Shown in pieces: positions 1-10,144 of a DNA stretch of 47,415 nucleotides. The stretch's first letter is position 1; every line of letters begins with the position of its first letter. The DNA lies in contig KN880616.1 of assembly GCA_000934385.1 (NCBI GenBank), positions 1 to 47,415 of the forward strand. Reading direction: 5' to 3'. Under the pieces are notes generated by a model. It made no database searches. It saw only the letters and a list, made by a program, of their open reading frames with translations, and was not told where the DNA came from. The stretch comes from Cylindrobasidium torrendii FP15055 ss-10 (taxonomy: Eukaryota; Basidiomycota; Agaricomycetes; Agaricales; Physalacriaceae). Made by a program: the position numbers and the translations under genes.

Positions 1-1
1 T

Positions 2-133
2 GACCGTTCTGAGGAGTGGCATATCGAGGCGCTTGCAAAGACGGCGGATGCTACTGGGGATTCGAACACTGTCGATGATGAATTGATGAGGTCCTGTGCC
101 CATCGGCACACACGGATATTTCATAGACGTTAG
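2..133 (+). CDS. possible 3' end of an upstream gene (partial)
   Basis: The second frame is open from the window edge to a TAG ending at 133. It reads as an acidic tail of about 43 residues, with the stretch EEWHIEALAKTAD near its start. The other two forward frames stop early: frame 1 begins with TGA, and frame 3 reaches a TGA near position 87. It could be the C-terminus of a gene lying mostly outside the window. No family is recognisable, and the call rests only on frame openness and composition. Confidence 0.3.
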   Translation, partial: DRSEEWHIEALAKTADATGDSNTVDDELMRSCAHRHTRIFHRR

Positions 134-447
134 ACGCTTGAACTCATAGTGTATGCACATATCTAATAGTTGTGTATGCCTATATGCATGTATGTTGGTT
201 TTGTTAGTGTGCTGTAGCCCAGATTCTACGCTACATGGGGAGGTCAACCATAAACTTGACGGTTTGTTCTTGCCGCTTGTCGGCCGTGCCTCCCCCGATC
301 TGTGTGATCGGTCAGTCGACGCTAGCACGTGGTCGCGACTCGGAACGTCGGAACGAGATCCGGAGAGTCATCCGTCGCCTCGAGGGCTCTAACACTGACA
401 TCGACTATCCACTCACCTCAACTTGCCTGCACCCTCCCACTTCCAAC
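134..447. other. intergenic, 5' flank of BUD13
   Basis: No separate gene is visible. An ATG at 235 is in frame with the BUD13 ORF, but the residues it would add are unlike a BUD13 N-terminus, so this stretch is read as promoter and 5' leader. Confidence 0.5.
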
Positions 448-1474
448 ATGTCCGATCTCAAGTCATATTTAGCGGAGAAATACATGTCCGGCCCCAAAGC
501 AGACGCAATATTGGCCAAAACTGCACCTAAGAAGAAGAAGAAACGCAAGGTTCAAGAAGCTGGTGGCAGTTCCTCCGGTTTCATCAAGGACGACGATACC
601 GCATGGACTGCGCCGAAGGAGGAGGACGAGGAAATGGATGTATCGGAGGCTATTGTCGCGTCCGACCGCACATTCAAGAAACGCAAACGTGAAGGGGAGG
701 CTGCATCTGGATGGAGCATAGTGAAGGAGCCCACACCACCGCCGGAAGATGAGAAACCACAGTTGGTGGAAACGGACACACCATTCACTGGGGGCTTAGT
801 CTCGGCCAAACAACTCAAGAAAGCGCTACCACAAGTGCAGTCGACCACACGCGCGACCGATGAAGATTTCACCGCGGAGGAGATAGCGGCGGCCCAGGAA
901 ACGGTGTACCGCGACGCAACTGGACGCAAGATTGACACCAAGGCGGCAAAGGCAGAGGCTGCGAAGAAGAAACGTGAGCGAGAAGAGAAAGAAGCGCAGA
1001 AGAAGGACTGGGGGCGCGGTGTCGTACAGCGCGATGAACAAAAACAGCGGCAGAAAGAGTTAGAGAAACAGCGCATGGCGAAGGGCTTTAGAAATGCAAA
1101 TGACGCGGACTTGAACGAGGATCTCAAGGCGAAGGAACTTTGGAATGACCCTGCAGCGGCCTTCCTCACTGTGCGTGATACGCTCGACTGTCCGCTCGAG
1201 ACTGCTAATGTCCTCTGCAGCAACAGAAAAAGTCGAAATCAAAGGGTCCCCGCTTACCAGAATACAGTGGACCAACACCACCACCAAATAGATTCAATAT
1301 AAAGCCTGGGTATAGATGGGACGGTGTCGGTGCGTGTGTTGCTTGCTCTGAATCTATAGCTGCTCATGACTCCTAGACCGTAGTAATGGGTTTGAGGCAA
1401 AGTATTTCCAGCAGCAGAACGTCCGGAAACGGACTACGCACGAAGGGCATATGTGGAGTACAGAGGATATGTGA
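448..1474 (+). CDS. BUD13: BUD13/Cwc26, pre-mRNA splicing factor of the RES complex
   Basis: Exons are 448-1170, 1221-1329 and 1377-1474 (309 aa). The start at 448 gives [12 protein letters not shown], a typical BUD13 opening. An SV40-like NLS (PKKKKKRKV) lies at about residues 27-35, followed by a long Lys/Arg/Glu-rich middle. The C-terminal signature begins at about residue 264 with [20 protein letters not shown] and ends with the conserved short tail STEDM. That signature appears only after splicing introns 1171-1220 (branch TGCTAATG) and 1330-1376. In yeast, Bud13 joins Snu17/Ist3 and Pml1 in the RES complex, which acts on the activated spliceosome and in nuclear pre-mRNA retention. The convergent NmrA-like gene follows 403 bp downstream. 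The family call is very firm; exact residue numbering is by hand. Confidence 0.93.
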
Positions 1475-1877
1475 CCCAATGAACTCAACCTTTTCTATCT
1501 GTGGCCGTGCCACGGGAAGCTCGCCCTTCCACTGTAGACCTTTTGCCTACCTCGTCAATCTCTTTTGAGCTTGCTGAAGATAGAAGGGGCAATCTCACGC
1601 AAGTTTCATGCCCTCAAATGCAGCCCGTCCGCCAGTCCACTCATGGATTTTCGACTAGATTTTCTCGGGACGACAATTACATTCACACAGTCTGGAACCT
1701 CAGCAAACGCTTATGAATCCATCAGAGGTGAGAACATCGTGTTCCAAAGACTTGAGTTGGGATGGTAGTCGTCTGACCGCGGGCATCTCTCATATGCCCC
1801 AGACTGTGCTTAGCAGTCTCTGAAGTGCAAGACTGTCAATCCAAGCGCAATTCAAATCGATATACAACTTCAATATT
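1475..1877. other. intergenic between convergent genes
   Basis: This holds the 3' flanks of BUD13 and the NmrA-like gene. A 71-codon frame opens at 1501, but with GTG, and it matches no family I know. I see no supportable gene. Confidence 0.5.
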
Positions 1878-2883
1878 CTACACATCAAATAATCCTGCAG
1901 GAACCTTCTTGAATACAAAATCCTTCCAGAGTGCGTTACCGCTCCCAGCGCGCTGAGCCACGACTTCGGCGCTTGCATTTGGCTCAGTTGGATCGAATCC
2001 AGTGGATAGCCCGCCAGCTTCAATGGCAACCTGCAGCGCTGCACTCGATTCAGTCGTGACAAGACCAGAATTAGCCCTGGCCGCTGCCCCAAGCTCGGAC
2101 GCCTTCACGACGACAATCTCCTTCCCGGTAATTCGTGCGATGTCTTGGATAGACACGGATTGCCCTTCGAGACGAACGATGATGTTCTCCAGCTGTTCAT
2201 AAGGCAGTGTGGCAATAATATGGGCCGAAAACGCTACGGGGCTTGTCAGATTTGCTTAGATGAGGTTGTAGAGCACAGGAACTCACCAGCAATATCGAAG
2301 AAAGAGGTCGTGGAGAACTTGGTCTGTCCCTTCCCTGTGATTGCAATCTTTCCCGGATGAGCGTCTGACTCGACCAGCCAGGGAATGAACTCTATAAAGA
2401 GGCCTGTGAAGATGCGGACGGTGGGAATTCCAATCTCCTTTGATATAGTCTCCGCAATGGCGTCCTTCGCCACCCATGGGTGTATTTTGTTTCCATTCGT
2501 TGGTGCGCCAAATTCACTAGGGACGTAGAGTTTGACCGTACCAGCAGCTTTAGCGGCACGAGCGACGGACACTTGAGCATCCTCTAGCTCGTTCAATGTG
2601 GAGAACACGATGTCGACAGAGTGCTCCTTGAGGGCTTTAGTGACGCCAGCTTCGTCCGCGTAGGATACCGTAACGCCAGAGACGCCAGAGGGTAGGGCAA
2701 GCTTCGACGCACTGCGGGAAAGTACGACAACTTTGGCGCCTTCTTTGACCAGGGCCTGCATGTCAATCATCAGTACCGCATTGCAATTTGCGAACGACGT
2801 ATAATCCAACACACATGTGTAACGGGCTTTCCAAGGACACCATAACCAAGAACGGCGACACTGCGAGGCGAATCGGAAGACAT
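1878..2883 (-). CDS. NmrA-like / isoflavone-reductase-like NAD(P)-binding protein
   Basis: Exons are 2883-2815, 2755-2287 and 2233-1878 (297 aa). The N-terminal Rossmann fold shows VAVLGYGVLG at residues 9-18, followed by VVVLSRS. Next come DIVFSTL and then KLYVPSEFG, which matches the NmrA/PCBER pattern 'RFxPSEFG'. The middle holds TVRIFTGLFIEFIPWL and the end ENIIVRLEGQSVSIQDIA, both usual in fungal NmrA-like reductases. The 59-nt first intron restores the helix after the glycine motif. These proteins either reduce small aromatic or isoprenoid substrates with NADPH or sense the NADP redox state; the sequence does not decide which. A TATATA at 2926-2931 lies 43-48 nt upstream. The gene is divergent from the nitronate monooxygenase. 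Confidence 0.9.
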
Positions 2884-3685
2884 GATGTCTGTTAAACTGT
2901 GCAGCTATTGCCACAGGTGCGGCAGTATATAAGTTCTCTCGTCGTACTTCCATTTTGTAAACTGTTGGAAATCATAGAAGCTGACCTTCGTCGAACTTAG
3001 TGACCGCTGAATCATGCTTAGAACATGCTGAGTAAGGTGCTGCATACGGATGCTTAACATTGATAACAACGAACCGGTGCATTACTCTTTCTCATGCAAC
3101 AATCTTTCAAATATCTTATCTACTACGCGGTGGTGTATGGGTGCTGTAAACAATGAACATAGTCAGCTTAGCCACGTCCGTATCCTGTTGTTCTAAAAAC
3201 TACTAGCATTATTTATATAACTTTACTTGAGGCGTGCGAGTCCCCGGTGGGTCCCATCAAGCCCGAAGGGCACTTTCGCCGCTTGCGGAGCCCCGTTGAT
3301 TTCGCCTCCGTGCCCTCCATGGTCCTGGTGTCCTGGACGTGCTGTCCTCACTCCCATTCCCCACTGCTTTTTGTCGTCAGGCTCTACCAACCCATTCCAG
3401 TCTTTCAGTGCCTATCAAAGTTACGTAATCAACTCATTGTTGAACAGTCCAAGCTGCAGTAAGTTTGATGCACAATAATTCCGATGCGACGAAACTGAAA
3501 GACCGCAAAAACATGTGCAACTAACCCTATACTTGAGGAGCTCTTGTGACTTGAAATGATCATTGCGAAGAAGGATAAAATAGCCGAGTCTTCTGACGTC
3601 TTTTGGCGATGTACCACATCCATCCAGATTCCAAGCCGCCTGACGCCTACCTACGTTTCCGCCAGTTTCCACTATATCGCTTGAG
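2884..3685. other. divergent intergenic region with a GC-rich island
   Basis: This is the shared upstream region of the NmrA-like gene (-) and the NMO gene (+). Most of it is AT-rich. Positions 3228-3420 are clearly GC-rich and open in two forward frames, but translate to nothing I recognise. It may be a decayed coding fragment. Confidence 0.45.
2926..2931 (-). promoter_or_regulatory. putative TATA element of the NmrA-like gene
   Basis: A TATATA sequence lies 43-48 nt upstream of the ATG at 2883, on the correct side of the gene. Confidence 0.45.
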
Positions 3686-4916
3686 ATGAGCCTCATTTCG
3701 ACCAAGCTCACGAAGCTGCTAGGTATGGACGAGAAGCAATGTCGATGCTTTGCAGTCTATTCAGGTTTTTAACATATACAGGTATCCAAGTGCCTATCAT
3801 CCTCCCTCCGATGGCCAAGGTGGACCATCCAGAACTTCTCAATGTACTCACACGCTCCGGCGCATTTGGATTCATGGGTGCCGGTGGGTCAAGCCAATTG
3901 TTAGTGCGAGTGAGCCATAGCGCTGATATACTGGTCGACAGGCTATATGACCGCGCCAACGCTCTCAAAGCACCTACAGCGCATCAGACAGGTAATGGGC
4001 ATCGGGTCTTCGCTTCCCTTACCCATCGGGATAGGCTATATATGCTGGCAGTTGGAGCAAAGCACGGCCGAGGTGACCCCAGATCCGTGTATAACTGCTG
4101 GCTTGAAAGAAGGCGTACGCGCGGTCTGGCTCGCGTTCGGGGAACACATAGGGCGCTACGTGAAGCAAGTGCGCTCCGTCTCACCGAAGACATACATCTT
4201 TGTGCTTGTGAATTCTGTCGAAGAAGCCGTGCGCGCAACGTACGAATACAAAGCAGATGTGCTCGTCGTTCAAGGTATCATACCTAGCTGATTTTTAGAT
4301 GCTCACTGAGGATGTCCAGGTAGAGAAGCAGGCGGTCATGGGGCGGCGGATGCACTACCTCTCTCTCAAATATTTGTCGCTGTCCGCCGTGCTATACCCC
4401 TCGACGGTCCCATTCTTGTCGCAGCTGGGGGCATCACCACCGGTGCTCACACAGCATCCATGTTGACTCTTGGTGCTGACGGCGTTGTAATGGGCACTCG
4501 TTTCCTCATGACACCGGAGTCTGGGTACAGCGACATGAAGAAGGATATCCTTTTGAAGGCTGGCTTAAACGCGAGTACCAAGTCAACAGCTTTCGATGAA
4601 TCGATATCGTCTCCATGGCCAAAGACTATCACAGGACGCGGTATAACGAACGGCATAATACGAGACGCGGAGGGTGGCCTCAGCTTGGATGAACGTGTAG
4701 CCAATGCGAGGAAGGATGCCGAGGAAGGTAAAATGGACCGGACGATTGTGTGGACGGGAACTGGTTCAGGACTGATTACCGAGTTGAATCCAGCTACGGT
4801 CAGTTCTTCAACGGTCTTGCATGCTTGGAACCTGACCGACGAGTTCACAGGACGTTTTACAGGAAATAAAGGAGGACACAATTCGGGCTCTGAAAAATGC
4901 ATCCTCCTTGCTATGA
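3686..4916 (+). CDS. nitronate monooxygenase (2-nitropropane dioxygenase family)
   Basis: Exons are 3686-3722, 3782-3883, 3942-4274, 4320-4798 and 4851-4916 (338 aa). The flavin TIM-barrel hallmarks are all present: PIILPPMA near the N-terminus, GAFGFMGAGY, PLPIGIGY, the phosphate-binding GREAGGHGAAD at residues 158-168, and AAGGITTG followed by GADGVVMGTRF (209-219). These match FMN-dependent class I/II nitronate monooxygenases, which oxidise toxic alkyl nitronates such as propionate-3-nitronate. Length is typical (330-380 aa). Each junction was fixed by reading across the intron; the fourth intron (4799-4850) is needed to reach the conserved helix DVLQEIKEDTIRAL. There is no obvious signal peptide, so it is probably cytosolic. 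Confidence 0.93.
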
Positions 4917-4985
4917 TGATCCGTTTCGTGTCGGATTGTTGTATGATAGCATCGAATTAGCTGAGAGCGTCTGGAATATTGTACA

Positions 4986-6492
4986 TTACGGAATGAGAAC
5001 AGTGCGCCCTTTGACTTCGTAAGCACGCAGCTCATCCAGAACCTCGTTGACATCGAGAAGCCCCTTGGTACGTCCATGTCCACGCACGGCACCCTTGAAG
5101 GACCACTTGAGAATCGGTGTCACTCACAGCAAAGTGTAGGAATTTACCTTTGAGAACAGGTCAAGAATGGCGATAGTGTCTTCATACGAGCCATAGAGAC
5201 TGAACAGGACTACAGGCCACCAATCGTCAGCACGAAAGAACAAAACTGAGTGAACACTTACTATGGATGTTGCTCAGAAGGAAGTTGAAGGGGTTCACGG
5301 CCATGGTCTCTTCGGAGACCCCTACCTGTTGAGTATTGTCAGCATCACGACGGTGGGCATTCAGCGCAAGAAATGAGTTTACCACGACAAGTTTCTTCAC
5401 GGATGGAATACCAGGTGTACTTGGGTCAGCGGCAAGGGCAGAGGTAGCGAACCCAAAGGCTTTATCGTAGCATTAGCCAGACTGATTGAGGGACATGCGC
5501 CTAATGGACTTACTTTGCGAACTGGCGACGAAGTCAATAGTAATATCGACAGATAGTGTCTTGTTGGCGAGACGCTGGCTGAGCGTGAGCAGGTCAAACG
5601 CCTCGACCGCACCGAGCTCGAGGGCAAGCTTGCGGGCTTCCGGCTTGATGTCGACCGCATACACTAATGAATGCGATGAATACAGAACCCTGACGCGAGT
5701 GCACTACTAACCTATAGCTCCGTAGTACTTTGCAATCTGGACGGCCAAGTGCCCCAGACCTCCTATACCAAATATGAGGACCTTTGGATTGGAGGTACCA
5801 TTGATCTAGAGATGGCAATGAGGGATTGAATAAGCCGATTACTGGGACAAACGAACCCCGGCAGTGTTGTGGACTGCGTTATAGGCCGTCGTTCCTGCGT
5901 CCGAGGCCATGGACGCCTCTTCGAGGGTAACATTCTCGGGCTTTGAATGCGACGTCAATCCTTGGGCACTACATGCCACAAGAAAAAGGTCGGACGTACA
6001 ACAGGAACGAGCTGCTCGGGCGTTGCCAGAATGTACTCAGCATAAGCCCCATCTCCTCCAAGCCCAGGGGCCTTGAGAATGGAAACACAAGGGCTAAATG
6101 CGCGCCAAGTGTAGAGCTTTCCCGGTACGATCTTCTTAGGGTCGACATACTTGCCATATCTGCACATACTTGCATAAGCGGGAGGTACAAACAATGGAAA
6201 TATTGAACTGACTTGACGGGCACACCGCAACATTCGTGACCAAGGATATAGGATCCTGGGGAAAGCGCAGCTCCAGAAAGCCAGAGGACATCGCTGTGGC
6301 ACACTGCGAAAGGAGTGAGCGTGAAGAGGCAAAGAGACATGTTGGATAAGTACCGCCAGTAGCAGCAATCTTGATGACCACCTGGTTATCTTCGGGTTGG
6401 GGGACAGGGTGTGAGCGGTCAATAACGACATCAGTATTTCCCGAGTCGTATAAAGCAGCAGTCATGTTCGAGCGGATGTGAGTGGTAGACAT
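4986..6492 (-). CDS. zinc-type medium-chain alcohol dehydrogenase, short structural lobe
   Basis: Ten exons: 6492-6354, 6303-6213, 6159-6000, 5940-5857, 5805-5712, 5663-5514, 5459-5383, 5325-5262, 5209-5148 and 5105-4986 (346 aa). The GroES-like domain has the catalytic-zinc motif VCHSD (47-51) and GHE (68-70). The Rossmann fold has VLIFGIGGLG (167-176), followed by VYAVDIKPEA, whose Asp suggests NAD(H). The C-terminus AVRGHGRTKGLLDVNEVLDE is typical of fungal Adh-like proteins. The structural-zinc lobe, with four cysteines in close succession in classic ADHs, appears as only SPCVSI before LGGDGAYAEYI. The intron at 5941-5999 looked doubtful until the acceptor at 5941 gave LVPVPENVTLEEA. A TATAAAA box lies 62-68 nt upstream. 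Reaction: alcohol/aldehyde interconversion, substrate unknown. Confidence 0.9.
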
Positions 6493-7080
6493 GGTGGTCG
6501 ATGTACTAGTAAGGTGTAATGCTTCTGAATATAGGGAAGCATTCTCAGATGGCTTTTATACCACCAGCGACTTCCGTCGGGCTCGGGGCTATGTGTACAG
6601 ATGGAGTGCATACTAGGAGCACAGCGACCTACGACCCATCAATGAAACCAGTATATGGCCAGACGGTCTTACTAAACTTGCATCGAGGGCAGCCACGGCG
6701 ATTCCGAAGAGGGATGGACCGTAAGCAACGCATTGACACAGTTTAACGCAGCCATTGACTCAAAAGGACAACTTACAGGTAGAGGCACGCAACCGAAATC
6801 CGGAAATGGTCGTGACGACGCGCTCGACTCGCAAGTGACATTGCATCTCAGTAAAGGAAGCCGATGTCGCGACTCGCTCTCGAGTAAGAGGAATGACTTT
6901 CCTAACTGAGCCCCATGACCTCGTGTTTTGAGTGCCACTGCAAAGAATACTCGTATTCGGCGCTTTGTAGGAATGCAAGTCGAGCGTTACGAGTTGGCTG
7001 ATAGATATTTACTGCAATGTTGCCACTACTGCCTGGCAGGCAGACCCAGTGCAGACCCATTTGATCCTGTAGCAACTGCA
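6493..7080. other. intergenic
   Basis: This is the promoter of the alcohol dehydrogenase and the 3' flank of the cytochrome b5 gene. Short ORFs exist on both strands, but none has family features or a convincing splice structure. Confidence 0.5.
6554..6560 (-). promoter_or_regulatory. putative TATA box of the alcohol dehydrogenase
   Basis: The minus strand reads GGTATAAAAG, with TATAAAA 62-68 nt upstream of the ATG at 6492. This strong match suggests a regulated rather than housekeeping promoter. Confidence 0.55.
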
Positions 7081-7725
7081 TCACGGCTCCGGAACAAGAA
7101 ATCCAACGAGACATGGTTCCAACATAGCATCAGCGTTGACCCAGGCATGCGTCGAAGCTATAAGGTCATGAGCCAGCATATTTTATAGTATGGTAAGTAC
7201 TACGCACTGAAAAGTTTCGTTCCATCGCGTCCAGCGACCCGCAAGAGTTCCTTTTCACCACCAGGATGGAATGCGATGTAGTGCGTGATGTTGTACACCT
7301 TGCCATGGAATGCGCTCCACGCGTCATCCCGCTTGTTATGCCTCTTCAACACGGACGGCGGTATGCGCATCAGACATTCGACGCCCTGAGTACTGCCGTT
7401 CAGCATATTTGAGGGCATCAAATTGAACAGCAAAACACACGCGTAGGTCTTCACCCGAGGCTTTCAGGTTCGCCCAGTCCAAGGGACTGTGTCCCGGCGC
7501 TAGGGCAATTTTTGAACGCTTGGTTTTCTTGGTCGTTGTTGCAGAGGCGCGCTGGGCGCTGTCGGCCGCAGGGAAGGCCGGAGGTGCATCATTGTCCGCC
7601 TCGGTTTCAGCACGGTTGCCATCGTCCTCGCTGTCGGTGGGCAAAGGCAAAGTCGTACTACTTGTTGGCGCGGAGCGAGCGATACGCGGAGCACTGCCCA
7701 GCCATGAGCGGAAGAAAGAGGCCAT
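7081..7725 (-). CDS. cytochrome b5-like heme-binding domain protein (Irc21-like)
   Basis: Exons are 7725-7441, 7385-7208 and 7157-7081 (179 aa). The N-terminal ~85 residues are low-complexity (Ser/Thr/acidic) with no membrane anchor. The C-terminal half is a cytochrome b5 fold: KRDDAWSAFHGKVYNIT, then FHPGG (134-138) with heme ligand His135, then LLRVAGRDGTKLF, and the second ligand His158 in STHAWVN. It ends LVGFLVPEP. The layout, with a short disordered N-terminus and one b5 domain and no desaturase or reductase, resembles the fungal Irc21 type. It probably passes electrons to a partner oxygenase or reductase. It is divergent from the enoyl-CoA isomerase gene across 371 bp. Confidence 0.92.
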
Positions 7726-8096
7726 AATACATATTAAAATGAGACGCGGGGCGGGTTATATGACCATATAATCGCGGATACATGTAAGAAGTTGGCAGTC
7801 GAAGCCTGAAATGTGAAAGCATGCATGATCGATTTTGGATTTAGACTTTGATGTCCCCGCACAACGCGCTGAATTTGACTTGATAGCAAAGACTTCAATT
7901 GACTGCATTCTGTTGCCAAGCTTGGGCTCCAAGCCTTATAGACAGAACCCGCTGTTGTACGCCTCCGGCCCACGCCTGTAAAACAAACAAATCACCTGTG
8001 CCCACTGAGTTAACCGGTGGCCGAACAACAGGTATTAAAACGGTTATTAACCAGGCTACAACCTCACCGAGTTCATCTTGCTTCCCCACAACGATC
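7726..8096. other. divergent promoter between cytochrome b5 and enoyl-CoA isomerase genes
   Basis: This 371-bp region separates two ATGs in opposite orientation. It contains a 16-bp palindrome (7756-7771) near the cytochrome b5 start and AT-rich tracts around 8030-8050 near the isomerase start. No ORF with family features is present. Confidence 0.55.
7756..7771. promoter_or_regulatory. palindromic TATA-like element
   Basis: TTATATG and CATATAA form perfect 7-bp inverted arms around a 2-nt spacer, 31-46 nt upstream of the cytochrome b5 ATG. It could serve as a TATA element on either strand or as a dimeric operator. Function is inferred from position only. Confidence 0.35.
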
Positions 8097-9274
8097 ATGG
8101 TCGAGTATACTGGATTCAAGGATATCTTGGTCGCCCTGGACGCAGCTGTCCTTGTCGTGACATTCAACAGAACCAAGGAGTAAGCCCAACAAGCCACTTC
8201 ATCACTGTTCTGGGCGTTCATAATTGCAGGCGCAATGTCTTTACATTGCCTTTTGCCCAGGAATTGGAAAAGGTCTTCAAGCTGGCAGATGAAGATGACC
8301 GTGTTCGCGTTGTCGTAGTCACCGCCGACCCAAAGGGCCCAGCATACTGCGCTGGTGTGAGACTTGCACCACGTATATATTGTCATGACATTGACCCCGC
8401 ATTGGGATTATAGGCGGACATGAGTGCGGGATGGGGTGGCTTCAGCGATCCCAACAGTCCCTATGGTCTGACCCTTCCCATGATTACAGCTGCATTTCGG
8501 CCTGACCTTTGCCAGCCACTTCTGAGCCTGGCACCCGTGTCGCCAAAGCTATCAACGACTGCAGGAAGATTACCATCGCCGCTGTGAACGGCCACTCTGT
8601 GAGTTCACAGTGCTTGTCCCATTTCCCAGAGTTGACCGGGCTCTTCACAGGCCGGCGCCGGCTTCTCTGCCCTGCAGTTGCCCTTTGACTTCCGCTTCGC
8701 CTGGGCTGGAGGAAAGATAGTAATCCCCTTCGTCCGTCGTGCCATTGCGCCCGAGTGTTAGCTGCACCCTTTCATTTGCATCCCACTCGTGCTCACGGAT
8801 ACTATGCAGCTCTGTCGTCGTATTTCCTGCCCCGTCTTGTCGGGCTTGCCAAAGCCAAGGCCATCTTCCTCACCGGTGGTGCCCTGACGCCAGATTCCCC
8901 GCTTCTCGACGGACTCTACTATCAGAGCTTCGCAGAGCGCGCAGAGGTGTTTCCCGCTAGCCTGGCCTTTGCCAAAGAACTTGCGGCGAACACATCGCAG
9001 ACCGCTGTAGCTCTGACCAAGGACCTCCTCGGCCACCCTCTCGACACGATTGACGAAACGATGGAGAAGGAATCGCGCATTCTGATCTATTTGTCCCAGC
9101 AGAAAGATGCAACGGAGGCTGCGAAGTCCTTCATCCAACGTAGGCCTGCCAAAATGGAGGATAAGCTGTCGGGCATCAAGACGTCATGGTACCCTTGGGT
9201 AAGTCTAGAATGAAACCTCCTTATCGACGGAATACTCATAGCGATCACAGTGGAAGACAGGCAGCAAGCTCTAG
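8097..9274 (+). CDS. peroxisomal enoyl-CoA isomerase/hydratase (crotonase family)
   Basis: Exons are 8097-8179, 8230-8356, 8414-8465, 8516-8598, 8651-8756, 8810-9198 and 9251-9274 (287 aa). The crotonase core is clear: VVVVTADPKGPAYCAGADM supplies the first oxyanion-hole strand, and IAAVNGHSAGAG (ending at residue 119) the second. The run RRAIAPE puts a Glu at about 150, where the delta3,delta2-enoyl-CoA isomerases of beta-oxidation carry their catalytic base. LQLPFDFRFAW is typical of fungal members of this subgroup. Splicing the last intron (9199-9250) adds WKTGSKL, so the protein ends in SKL, a canonical peroxisomal PTS1 signal. Without that splice the frame ends WVSLE. Isomerase is preferred over hydratase because only the single Glu is evident. 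Confidence 0.9.
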
Positions 9275-9683
9275 TGAAATTCAACTTTTTTTGTACTACG
9301 CGGATTTGGTCAATGAACCCGTTTGATGCACTTCCATTTGCGCCTTTCACCAGCACTCAATTCCCATCATCAAGCCTCGTAGCATGGGAATCTTTGCCCT
9401 ACCGAGTAGTACCATGAACGACGGATTTGGACGTTATCCTCGAGCTTTTTCGCTACAATCCCATTTGAAGACCTGATCGAGCCACTGTGTCGCATATTTG
9501 TTATTTTGCAACTTACCAACCGTGCTCGGTAGTCCCGCACACTTACTCATCGACCAACAAATCCTTCATAAATCTGAGCAAGAGGGAGACCATCCTTGCC
9601 ACTCTCATTCCTACGCAGAAGTAGACTCACTTGTTATCGTGACAAGCTGTGGCGGCTGGACTCGAGACTAACGCAGAAGAAAC
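9275..9683. other. intergenic
   Basis: This is the 3' flank of the isomerase gene and the 5' flank of the first ABM-like gene. I see no coding signal. Confidence 0.5.
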
Positions 9684-10144
9684 ATGACGGGCACCGAATA
9701 TCTCTGCGTCAACGCCGTTATCGTCATTGCCTCTGCGGACCTCGAGGAGTTCTGGAAGGGATTTGAGGACGTGTTCAACAAGGTCATCGCTGAGGAGGAA
9801 TGCACACTTTTCGAGAGGTCATATCAAGAGGATAAAGAGAATGACGAGGTCATCATCCGTCTTTTCGAGGCCTGGACGGGCACCGTGGAGTGGTTCAGAG
9901 AGGTGTGTACTATGGTGTGCAACTTGACCAGGGCTGATTGGCGTTTTCCATAGGTCCAGATGAACAAACCATACTATAAGCCATACCTCGAAGCGACGCA
10001 GAAACTGTGGAGGCGTGACCGTACGTGAATTCCCGCCTGAGTAGCGCCTCGAGCATGTCATTTATTCGACACACAGGCGAAATAATAATCTCCAAGCGTA
10101 TCCCTGCAAAGACATATGTCAGCGACGCTCACTTCGTTGAGTGA
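9684..10144 (+). CDS. small ABM-like (dimeric alpha/beta-barrel) protein, copy 1
   Basis: Exons are 9684-9902, 9954-10020 and 10077-10144 (117 aa). The pattern resembles antibiotic-biosynthesis-monooxygenase-type domains: an N-terminal beta strand (LCVNAVIVI), a helix (ADLEEFWKGFEDVFNKVI), then EECTLFERSY, then RLFEAWTGTVEWFREVQMNK and PYYKPYLEATQKLW. The ABM counterpart reads as E-G-C-x-x-Y, then E-x-W, then a helix ending near a conserved H/N. Such small proteins are cofactor-free monooxygenases or binding proteins; the substrate is unknown. The gene is followed 414 bp downstream by a close paralogue with the same exon lengths (219 and 67 nt) and intron phases. There is no signal peptide. 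Confidence 0.65.

Noticed and set aside
552..1223. 223-codon minus-strand ORF
   Set aside because: It lies antisense to BUD13 exon 1 and mirrors its Lys/Glu codons as a Ser/Phe/Arg-rich sequence; a shadow frame.
5941..5999. Apparent frameshift in the alcohol dehydrogenase
   Set aside because: The nearest TAG acceptor gave a 31-nt intron and wrong phase; using the acceptor at 5941 gives a 59-nt intron and the conserved VPENVTLEEA.
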